Shown here: positions 7,733 through 14,691 of the stretch, piece after piece
How positions within the stretch are numbered: the first letter of the stretch is position 1
How the letters are laid out: the number at the start of each line of letters is the position of its first letter
Position numbers and translations under genes: made by a program
Notes under the pieces: model-generated
What the model was told of the DNA's origin: nothing
Database searches by the model: none
Seen by the model: the letters and a program-made list of their open reading frames with translations, nothing else
Assembly (NCBI GenBank): GCA_024698885.1
Contig: JAILQQ010000010.1
Span: 1-42,062 of the forward strand
Reading direction: 5' to 3'
Length of the DNA stretch: 42,062 nt
From: Lachnospiraceae bacterium
GTDB lineage: Bacteria; Bacillota; Clostridia; Lachnospirales; Lachnospiraceae

Positions 7733-8766
7733 CCTTTTTTGAATGGAAATCCAACATGCCAACTGTGTATTTCAAGTCCCTGAAGGAAGTTTCTATTCCC
7801 CACCTCGATGCATACAGTTCCTTTATTTTGTCAGGAGGATACTCAGCTTGATCGAGGTTGGTCATGACAGTCTCATATATATCATCTGATATTTGAAAAC
7901 GAACCACTCGGAAGTTTAGCTTGTAAAATACTACCGGATCTTCCTTTCTGCTGGATCGAGGAAGAAAATCAAAGTTTGTATTTGCCGGAAGGAACTTATA
8001 ATGATTCCGATCTTTTAGAAGCTCCTTAACCACCTTTGTCTGTTTTCAGGCCAGGTTTATATGAATATCGGTATCGAAGGCTCCTTCGGTGGGTAAATCA
8101 AGACCGTCTTTTATGCCTGTTTTTCCATCCTTAATACGAATCAGGAAGCACCATCCCTTTTCTTGGACATGTGCCATGTTGTTATATGACTCATATCCTC
8201 TGTCCGCAATAACGAGGGCCTTTGGAATTTTAGATTTGTCGACCAAAGAAACGAATGCCTCATGTTCATTCCAGTTGCGTCTGTTCTGTATGACAGCGTC
8301 AACATATATGTGTCTGTCGAGATTATAAAGGGCATTCATATGCAGCAGGTTATAATCTTTCTGACCGTTTGCTCCCGGAAAATATGATGATGCATCATCA
8401 GGATTAGTTGGGATCTGAATATCAGACCCATCAATAGCTAACACTGGGAAATCAATGCCGCCGTCGAGACATAGATTCTGGGAAAAGCTTTTAAATACGG
8501 CTTCGAAAGCTTCCGGTTTTAATTTAGTCCTTTGCTGGACAAAAAGCAGATGCCGTAGGTGTACCGGGAGATATATCATAATAATTCAGTAATTCATTAG
8601 CGATAGATCCACTTTCCATTCCAATAATTCCCAGCATCAGCTTTTCGATGGGTAACTTTCTTATCCTTGTAAAATCTTTCGATGGATTGATATAGTATTG
8701 GTCAATAGACTGAGACACTTTTCTTATCTCATCCATCAAAAGTTTCTTGACATGTTTTGGTTTCAT
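7733..8766 (-). mobile_element. IS4-family transposase, degenerate (frameshift, stop, truncated)
   Basis: One transposase is spread over three frame segments. The start (8524-8766) runs from MKPKHVKKLLMDEIRKVSQS and shifts frame at an A5 run on the plus strand (8541-8545), where one extra base is present. The middle (8046-8579) carries the first Asp in VLAIDGSDIQIP and the second in VIADRGYES. An in-frame TGA (8046-8048) in place of an Arg-type codon splits it from the C-terminal part, which has the IS4 Y-x2-R-x3-E-x6-K signature in YASRWGIETSFRDLK. The reading then ends after LDFHSKK, where the DUF805 leader begins. The element cannot make an active enzyme. No left end or target duplication is recognisable. 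Confidence 0.85.
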
Positions 8767-8804
8767 ATGTGGCCTTCTTGCAATCGGATTTTTCTAATTA
8801 CAAG

Positions 8805-8850
8805 GGCCGCTTTCGCTACCTCTTAAATATAATCAGTAGCGAAAGCGGCC
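8805..8850. repeat. Perfect 15-bp inverted repeat upstream of the transposase
   Basis: GGCCGCTTTCGCTAC (8805-8819) and its exact complement (8836-8850) flank a 16-base AT-rich loop. It sits about 40 bases upstream of the transposase start and may be part of the IS end, a fold-back that blocks incoming transcripts, or an operator. Confidence 0.6.
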
Positions 8851-8890
8851 GCACATTTTTGGATGTATGTCAAGTGTTTTTTATAAAAAA

Positions 8891-8922
8891 AGAGCCCTAT
8901 ACCATTTATGATATAGAGCTCT
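8891..8922 (-). terminator. Rho-independent terminator reading leftward
   Basis: Arms AGAGCCCTATA (8891-8901) and TATAGAGCTCT (8912-8922) pair with one mismatch. Seven A residues at 8884-8890 become a U-tract on the minus strand. It would protect the transposase from leftward readthrough; on the plus strand the following sequence is only weakly T-rich. Confidence 0.55.
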
Positions 8923-8997
8923 TATTTCGGTCATCTTAACTTAATGACATTGCTCCGCGGGGGGGCTGCTGTTTTTTTGTACGATGAGAAGGTTATA

Positions 8998-9026
8998 TTG
9001 ACTATCCGGAACAGGAGTCGTATAAT
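8998..9026 (+). promoter_or_regulatory. Consensus sigma-A promoter of the sugar ABC operon
   Basis: TTGACT (8998-9003), 17 bases, TATAAT (9021-9026). Transcription should begin near 9033, giving an 80-base leader before the binding-protein ATG at 9113. Confidence 0.8.
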
Positions 9027-9036
9027 TTACACATAT

Positions 9037-9051
9037 CCAAACGTTTTGTGG
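9037..9051 (+). promoter_or_regulatory. Possible LacI/CcpA-type operator
   Basis: The core AAACGTTT, a palindrome centred on CG as in LacI-family operators and cre sites, lies just downstream of the expected transcription start, where a bound repressor would block initiation. The outer half-sites match only partly and no LacI-family gene is in the window. Confidence 0.35.
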
Positions 9052-9112
9052 CTCGAAATCTGTACAAAATCAACAAAACGCGAACGAATTCTACTATTAA
9101 GGAGGTAAGGAA

Positions 9113-10237
9113 ATGAAAAAGAAGGTATTGGCAGGCTTGTTATCCGCAGGTATGGTACTTTCCCTGCTTGCGGGCTGCGCGGCAGCTCCCGGGGGAGCGG
9201 CTCCGGCTCCGGCAGCGGCTGAGGCTGAGGCTCCTGCAGGGGACGACACGGCGGAAGCGCCCGCGACAGGCGGTGCAGGCAGCATTGATGATGCGCTGAA
9301 GGCAGCGGCGGATGCGCAGTGGGAAATCGCGGTTGTTCCCAAGGATTCGACAAACCCCTGGTTTGTACGGATGAAGGCCGGCGTGGATGAGATTGTGGAG
9401 GATACCGGTGTAAACGCATACCAGGTAGATACCGGAACCATTGATGCGACCCATCAGGCGCAGCAGGTAGAAGATCTGATCGCACAGGGTGTTGACGCGA
9501 TCTGTGTCGTACCGGTGGATATCGAGTCCATGGATACTGTTCTGAAGAAAGCGAAGGATGCGGGCATTGTTGTGGTTACCCACGAAGGTGCGGATCTGAA
9601 AAATGTGGATTACGACATCGAGGCGTTCTCGAACGAAGGCTATGGCGCGTTCATTATGGATAACCTGGCAGAGGCTATGGGCGAGGAAGGCCTTTATACG
9701 ACCATGGTAGCTTCCCTGACTAACGGCTCACACAACGAGTGGGCGGATGCCGGTGTAGCGCATCAGAAGGAAAAATATCCGAATATGACGCTGTTAGAGG
9801 AAAATCCCCGTGTGGAATCCGATGACAACGGTGACGTTGCCTATAACGTTGCAAAGGAACTGATCAAGACCTATCCCGATCTGAAGGGTATTATGGGAAC
9901 TTCTTCCTTTGATGCTCCGGGTGTTGCGAGAGCCATCGAGGAATTAGGCCTTAAGGACAAGTTCTTTACCTCCGGAACAGGTATGCCGGCGGATAACGCG
10001 GAGCTCTTAAAGTCCGGTACGGTTAAGTCCTTAACCCTCTGGGATCCTGCGATCGCAGGAAAGGCTATGGTAGCCTTTGCGGCGAAGCTTCTTGCGGGTC
10101 AGGAGATCTCCGAGCCCCTGGATCTCGGTCAGGAAGGCTATGACGCAATGACTCTGAGAGACGGTTCTTCCACAGTATTTGAAGGAGAAGGCTGGGTTGT
10201 CATCGATGCGGACAACGTAGACAGCTTCGGGTTCTGA
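9113..10237 (+). CDS. Sugar ABC transporter substrate-binding lipoprotein (LsrB/RhaS/RbsB type)
   Basis: 374 residues. A lipoprotein signal ends in LLAGC (Cys22), followed by an Ala/Pro/Glu linker to about residue 60. The mature part is a Peripla_BP_4 fold: VVPKDSTNPWFVRMKAGVDE, QVEDLIAQGVDAICVVPVD, and the Asp/Asn ligand loops GTSSFDAPGVARAIEELG. It resembles binding proteins annotated for AI-2, rhamnose or other pentose-like sugars. Which sugar binds is not decided by sequence. A strong AAGGAGG site lies 7 bases upstream. It is the first gene of the operon, expected to be the most highly expressed, and a hairpin (10262-10287) separates it from the ATPase gene. Confidence 0.88.
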   Translation: MKKKVLAGLLSAGMVLSLLAGCAAAPGGAAPAPAAAEAEAPAGDDTAEAPATGGAGSIDDALKAAADAQWEIAVVPKDSTNPWFVRMKAGVDEIVEDTGVNAYQVDTGTIDATHQAQQVEDLIAQGVDAICVVPVDIESMDTVLKKAKDAGIVVVTHEGADLKNVDYDIEAFSNEGYGAFIMDNLAEAMGEEGLYTTMVASLTNGSHNEWADAGVAHQKEKYPNMTLLEENPRVESDDNGDVAYNVAKELIKTYPDLKGIMGTSSFDAPGVARAIEELGLKDKFFTSGTGMPADNAELLKSGTVKSLTLWDPAIAGKAMVAFAAKLLAGQEISEPLDLGQEGYDAMTLRDGSSTVFEGEGWVVIDADNVDSFGF

Positions 10238-10261
10238 TAAGCTTTCACTTAACAACCATAC

Positions 10262-10287
10262 GGGCTGCGGAAATAAAACCGCAGCCC
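10262..10287 (+). promoter_or_regulatory. Intercistronic hairpin after the binding-protein gene
   Basis: Perfect 9-base arms GGGCTGCGG and CCGCAGCCC with the loop AAATAAAA. No U-tract follows. Such hairpins between binding-protein and ATPase genes usually protect the upstream mRNA or attenuate readthrough, giving excess binding protein. Confidence 0.6.
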
Positions 10288-10321
10288 TGAATAGATACGA
10301 TTGTTTTCAATGGAGGAAAAC

Positions 10322-11806
10322 ATGGCACAGAGTCTGTTAAAAGCCGAGCATATCAAGATTTCCTTTGGAAATGTCCATGCGCTTACGGACGTATCGCTGG
10401 AAATACAGCCGGGCGAGATCCATTGTCTGGCGGGAGAAAACGGCTGCGGAAAATCCACGCTGATCAAGATCATCTCCGGTGTTTATCAGAGAGACGGCGG
10501 AACGATCGAATTTGATGGAAAACAGCTGGACAAGATAACTCCCATCGATTCCATCAATCTTGGGATTCAGGTCATTTATCAGGACTTCTCCTTATTTCCG
10601 AACCTGACAGTGGCGGAGAACCTGGCCCTGAATACGGAGGTTGCCTCCAAAAAGCAGCTGGTCAGCTGGAAAAATGTAAGAAAGATCGCGGAAGAGGCGG
10701 TTTCCAGAATCCATTTTGACGTGGACCTGGACAGGAAGGTGGAAAGCCTGACGGTTGCCCAGAAGCAGATGGTAGCCATCAGCCGTGCGCTCATGTTCAA
10801 TGCGCGTCTGATCATTATGGATGAGCCGACCACTGCGCTGACGAAGAAGGAGGTCGATGCGCTGTTTCAGATCATCCTGCAGCTGAAGCAACAGGGCATC
10901 GCGATCCTGTTCATCAGTCACAAGCTGAATGAGGTATTCGAAATATCCGAGCGGTTTACGATCTTTCGGAACGGGGAGCTGGTAGCGACCGGTAATACGA
11001 AGGAGCTGGACGATAAAAAGTTTACCTTTTATATGACCGGAAGGGAGTTCGCCGATTCGAAATTCACGCCGAAAAAGCTGTCCGACGCACCTGTGATGGA
11101 GCTGAAGGATCTGACCTTAAATGGTTCCTTTGAGCAGGTGAGCTTTTCCCTGCGGGGCGGTGAGATTCTCGGAATTACGGGACTTCTGGATTCGGGAAGA
11201 ACTGAGCTTGCGCTTTCCATGTTTGGGATCCGGCCGGCGGATTCGGGACAGATCATCCGGGGAGGAAAACCGGTAAGGATCGGAAATCCCAGAGATGCGA
11301 TCGAGAACCGGATCGGACTGGTGCCGGAGGACCGGCTTTCCGAGGGACTCTTTTTACAACGCTCCATCGGCGATAACATCATCATCTCGGAAATCGACCG
11401 GTTGACGAAGGGAAAGGGAATCTACGACCTCGAAAAGAGGGACCGGGAGATCGAACGATGGGTGAAGGAGCTGGAGATCAAAACCGGCAATCCGGACAAT
11501 CCGGTAACGACCCTTTCGGGAGGAAACCAGCAGAGGATTGTTCTCGCTAAGTGGCTTGCCTGTAATCTCGATGTGCTGATCCTGAACGGACCGACCGTGG
11601 GTGTCGATATCGGTTCCAAACATGATATCCACACAATCCTTCAGAAGCTGGCAAACGAAGGCCTGGGTGTGATCATAATCTCCGATGACCTGCCGGAGGT
11701 GATCGGGAACTGTTCGCGGGTTCTGGTGATCAAGAGCGGCAGGATCGTTGCGGAATACAGCTCGGAAGAAGTCGATGAGAAGAAGATCATCGACGCGATG
11801 ATGTAA
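10322..11806 (+). CDS. Sugar ABC transporter ATP-binding protein (RbsA type, tandem domains)
   Basis: 494 residues with two fused nucleotide-binding domains. The first has Walker A GENGCGKST (residues 38-46), a TVAQKQMVAISRAL signature region and Walker B LIIMDEPTTAL. The second has a degenerate Walker A (GLLDSGRTEL) but an intact signature LSGGNQQRIVLAKWL, as usual in RbsA/XylG/LsrA proteins. The ATG at 10322 is preceded by GGAGG at 10312-10316. It energises uptake with the two following permeases. Confidence 0.92.
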   Translation: MAQSLLKAEHIKISFGNVHALTDVSLEIQPGEIHCLAGENGCGKSTLIKIISGVYQRDGGTIEFDGKQLDKITPIDSINLGIQVIYQDFSLFPNLTVAENLALNTEVASKKQLVSWKNVRKIAEEAVSRIHFDVDLDRKVESLTVAQKQMVAISRALMFNARLIIMDEPTTALTKKEVDALFQIILQLKQQGIAILFISHKLNEVFEISERFTIFRNGELVATGNTKELDDKKFTFYMTGREFADSKFTPKKLSDAPVMELKDLTLNGSFEQVSFSLRGGEILGITGLLDSGRTELALSMFGIRPADSGQIIRGGKPVRIGNPRDAIENRIGLVPEDRLSEGLFLQRSIGDNIIISEIDRLTKGKGIYDLEKRDREIERWVKELEIKTGNPDNPVTTLSGGNQQRIVLAKWLACNLDVLILNGPTVGVDIGSKHDIHTILQKLANEGLGVIIISDDLPEVIGNCSRVLVIKSGRIVAEYSSEEVDEKKIIDAMM

Positions 11807-11821
11807 GGGGGAACAGGTGGA

Positions 11822-12844
11822 ATGGATAAAAAAGTGAAACGGCTGTTACATTCGAATGAACCGTATATCTTCCTTATCATTCTGGTCTTCGGGATTGCGG
11901 TCCAGATCAAGTCGGGGCAGTTTTTTACGGGGAACAATATCGTAGATCTGCTGAGCGCGCTGATCGTTCCCGGGTTATTTGCCATTGGTGAATTTCTGGC
12001 GCTGATCGCAGGGGGGATTGACGTTTCCTTCCCGGCGTTGGCATCACTTGCAGCCTATGCAACAACAAAGCTTCTTCTGGATATGGATTATGAAGGAAAT
12101 GTGGTAGCGGCATTTGCGATCGCGATTCTGATCGGGGCGGTTTTCGGAGCGGTAAACGGGTTTTTCATCGGGTATCTGAATCTGAATGCGATGATCGTGA
12201 CACTGGGTACCTCGAGTATTTTTCAGGGGATCATGCAGGGCACGCTCCGTGCACAGCAGCTCTCCGCGATCCCTCCCGGGATGAAGAACTTCGGGACAAC
12301 GGCCTTCATCGTGGCGCAGAACCGGCAAAGCGGGATCACCTCGGTGCTTCCTTATACCTTCCTGATCCTGGGTGCCGTATTTCTGATCATAGCGTTTATG
12401 CTCCGGTATACGATCTTCGGACGCGGGATTTACGCACTCGGCGGGAATCCCATCAGTGCGCACGCGGCGGGCTTTCATGTGAAACGGACGAAATTTCTGA
12501 TGTATATCATCATCGGCGTGATCGCCTCTATGAGCGGGATCTGTCGTGTCTGTATGATGCAGCAGATGCATCCGACCAACATGTTGGGGATGGAAATGAA
12601 CATCATTGCCGGCGTCGTTCTGGGCGGCGTAGCCCTGACCGGCGGCGCGGGAACGATGATCGGCTGTATGCTGGGAACCTTCCTGATCGTTATGGTGCAG
12701 AATTCCATGATCCTACTGGGGATTCCTACGACCTGGAGCAATGTCTTCGTCGGACTTGTGATCGTTGCCGGGGTAGCGATCAGCGCATACCAGTCCAATC
12801 GTTCCGCAAAACAGGCCGGCAGGCATGCGAAGGAGGCGGCATAA
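11822..12844 (+). CDS. Sugar ABC transporter permease 1 (RbsC/LsrC family)
   Basis: 340 residues, eight to ten membrane helices. The family stretch GEFLALIAGGIDVSFPALASL occurs early, and the ATPase-contact loop near GGNPISAHAAGFHVKRTKFL and the GVVLGGVALTGGAGTMIGC helix are present. It starts 13 bases after the ATPase stop and overlaps the next permease by one base. Two different permeases imply a heterodimeric channel as in LsrC/LsrD or RhaP/RhaQ systems. Confidence 0.9.
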   Translation: MDKKVKRLLHSNEPYIFLIILVFGIAVQIKSGQFFTGNNIVDLLSALIVPGLFAIGEFLALIAGGIDVSFPALASLAAYATTKLLLDMDYEGNVVAAFAIAILIGAVFGAVNGFFIGYLNLNAMIVTLGTSSIFQGIMQGTLRAQQLSAIPPGMKNFGTTAFIVAQNRQSGITSVLPYTFLILGAVFLIIAFMLRYTIFGRGIYALGGNPISAHAAGFHVKRTKFLMYIIIGVIASMSGICRVCMMQQMHPTNMLGMEMNIIAGVVLGGVALTGGAGTMIGCMLGTFLIVMVQNSMILLGIPTTWSNVFVGLVIVAGVAISAYQSNRSAKQAGRHAKEAA

Positions 12845-13833
12845 TGGAAAAGATGAAACAGCTTTACGGAAAAAACCGCGAGGTCAGCAGGCTGATCATC
12901 ATTATAGTGCTCTGGCTGATCTTTATGATGCTGACGCAGGCGAAAAAGTTTTATACCGGCGCAAACTTCCTGACGATGGCCGGACAGTTCCCGGAATACG
13001 GATTGATGGCGCTCGGGGTTATGCTCTGTATGATCACAGGCGGAATTGACCTCTCCGTGGTAGGAACTGCGAATATGGCATCTATTCTTGCCGTATTCCT
13101 TTTAAACGGCGTCTTCGGGACAGAGGGATCCATGCCCATGGCCTTTATGCCGATGATCTTTCTGATGGCCGTGGCTCTGGGGATCGTCGTGGGAAGCCTG
13201 AATGCGCTCCTGATCTCGAGGATCAAGGTCCCTCCGATCCTTGCGACCCTGGGCGTCAATCAGACCTTAACTGGTCTCTGTATCGTTATGACAGGGGGGG
13301 CGGCAATCTCGTCCTTTCCGAAGGAGTTCAGCGATACCTTTTCCGGAGCGCTCTTCGGGATACTTCCCTGGAGACTGGTGGTCTTTCTTGTAGCGGCCGT
13401 GATCATCTGGTTTATGCTGGAGCGGACGACCTACGGAACAAAGCTCAGGCTTTACGGAACCAATCCACATGTCGCGGAATTTTCGGGGATCAATACGAAC
13501 CGGCTGCTTTTTAAAACCTATATTTCCTCGGCGGTCTGCGCAGCGCTCGGCGGATTGATGATGCTTGCTACATATTCTTCGGTCCGGGCAGACTACGGAA
13601 CCAACTATACGATGCAGTCCATCCTGATCGTGGTTCTGGGCGGTGTCAGCCCTAACGGCGGAAAAGGAAAGCTTTCCGGGGTGGTAACAGCCATTGTGCT
13701 GTTAAAGCTGATCGAGTCCGGGATCAACCGGTTCCGGAGCGTGTCCACGTATTACGTGACGCTGATCTGGGGAGCGGTGCTGCTGCTGGCGTTAGTGCTG
13801 GATTATATGGGAGAACGCCCGAGGAAGGCGTAA
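12844..13833 (+). CDS. Sugar ABC transporter permease 2 (RbsC/LsrD family)
   Basis: 329 residues with the same topology as the previous gene (MLCMITGGIDLSVVGTANM; LRLYGTNPHVAEFSGINTNR; IVVLGGVSPNGGKGKLSGV). Its ATG shares a base with the upstream TAA, so translation is coupled. The two permeases are only moderately alike, so they are long-separated paralogues rather than a recent duplication. Confidence 0.9.
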   Translation: MEKMKQLYGKNREVSRLIIIIVLWLIFMMLTQAKKFYTGANFLTMAGQFPEYGLMALGVMLCMITGGIDLSVVGTANMASILAVFLLNGVFGTEGSMPMAFMPMIFLMAVALGIVVGSLNALLISRIKVPPILATLGVNQTLTGLCIVMTGGAAISSFPKEFSDTFSGALFGILPWRLVVFLVAAVIIWFMLERTTYGTKLRLYGTNPHVAEFSGINTNRLLFKTYISSAVCAALGGLMMLATYSSVRADYGTNYTMQSILIVVLGGVSPNGGKGKLSGVVTAIVLLKLIESGINRFRSVSTYYVTLIWGAVLLLALVLDYMGERPRKA

Positions 13834-13902
13834 GCATCCAAACAGATGCCATCCGTATGGAAGATAAAAACAGTGTTTTGAGATGAGGAAAGGAAAAGAC
13901 CT

Positions 13903-14490
13903 ATGAAAACAATCAGAGAGAAACAGATCCTGGTGGGGGCGGATTTCGCCGGATATCCGTTAAAGGAAGCGGTGGTTGCCCATCTGAAGCAGTTTGGCTG
14001 GACGGTGACGGACATGGGTGTTCGTTCGCCGAAGGAGGAAGAGGATAATACGGATCTGATGTTCCACCGGATCGGGCTCCGGGTCGGCGCCATGATCTCG
14101 GAAAAGGAGTTTGAAAGGGCTCTGTTGTTCTGCGGTACGGGAATGGGGATCCATATCGCGGCCAGCAAATGTCCCGGGGTTCATGCAGGTGTTGTGGAAA
14201 GCGTTCCCGCGGCGCTCAGGGCCATTACCGGGAATGGCGTCAATGTACTTGCAATGGGGGCGTTCTATGTCGCGCCGCAGATGGGCTGCGATATTGCGGA
14301 TGCCTATCTTTCCCACAGCCTCGGAGACGGCTATGAGTGGTGGAAGAATTTCTATGAGTTTCACAAGCTTGCGATGGACGAGCTGGATGCCTTTAATTAC
14401 GAGGAATATAAGGCGAACGGCTTTAAGCTGAAGCATCTGGGGGATTATCCGCTGGATCTGGAGGTCGATCCGAATTTGTTCAACTGGTAA
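13903..14490 (+). CDS. RpiB/LacA/LacB-family sugar-phosphate isomerase, atypical
   Basis: 195 residues, about 40-50 longer than usual RpiB. The Rossmann-like start ILVGADFAGYPLKEAVVAHL and the catalytic-cysteine loop LLFCGTGMGIHIAASKCPG (Cys77) are clear, and GVNVLAMGAF closes the family core. The DHxG histidine is Phe (DFAG), and the HND motif that supplies the ring-opening His in E. coli RpiB reads ITGNG. Loss of that His fits a substrate that is already open-chain, but this is inference. The extra C-terminal ~50 residues are rich in Trp, Tyr and acidic residues (GYEWWKNFYEFHKLAMDELD). It lies 69 bases after the permeases and probably acts on the imported sugar after phosphorylation; no kinase is in the window. 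Confidence 0.85.
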   Translation: MKTIREKQILVGADFAGYPLKEAVVAHLKQFGWTVTDMGVRSPKEEEDNTDLMFHRIGLRVGAMISEKEFERALLFCGTGMGIHIAASKCPGVHAGVVESVPAALRAITGNGVNVLAMGAFYVAPQMGCDIADAYLSHSLGDGYEWWKNFYEFHKLAMDELDAFNYEEYKANGFKLKHLGDYPLDLEVDPNLFNW

Positions 14491-14580
14491 CTGTTCTTCA
14501 CGAACCGAAAGAGAAAACGGAATAGCTTTCGTGTTTATCAGGGGTTGCGCATAATCCAAAATCACATTGATGTTTTCTTC

Positions 14581-14609
14581 ATCAGCTCTGTTCTCAGGAC
14601 GGAGCTGAT
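14581..14609. repeat. Short perfect hairpin in the isomerase-glycosidase gap
   Basis: ATCAGCTC (14581-14588) and GAGCTGAT (14602-14609) around a 13-base loop. No T-tract follows directly. The gap 14491-14691 has no intact gene. Confidence 0.4.
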
Positions 14610-14626
14610 TGTCGTTACCGATAGAG

Positions 14627-14670
14627 GAGCTTGAGCTGTTTGATTTCAGATGATGAACGGAATGCTCTGA
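14627..14670 (+). pseudogene. Scar of a second aldo/keto reductase gene
   Basis: Three short blocks, in the same order, match the intact reductase gene: GAGCTTGAG (5063-5071), CTGTTTGATTTC (5189-5200) and a 25-base block (14646-14670 = 5531-5555) that is identical. The 25-base identity is strong; the two shorter blocks are persuasive only because they are collinear. The scar is adjacent to the ribosome site of the glycosidase gene. Confidence 0.6.
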
Positions 14671-14691
14671 CAATAAAGGAGGAAGAAAAAC

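Noticed and set aside
8046-8048. TGA in the transposase as a selenocysteine or recoding site
   Set aside because: The position is Arg-like in the family, no selenocysteine element is seen, and the gene carries another frameshift and a truncation.
9097-9583. Three long minus-strand frames opposite the binding-protein gene
   Set aside because: Pro/Arg/Ser-rich antisense readings of a GC-rich lipoprotein linker.
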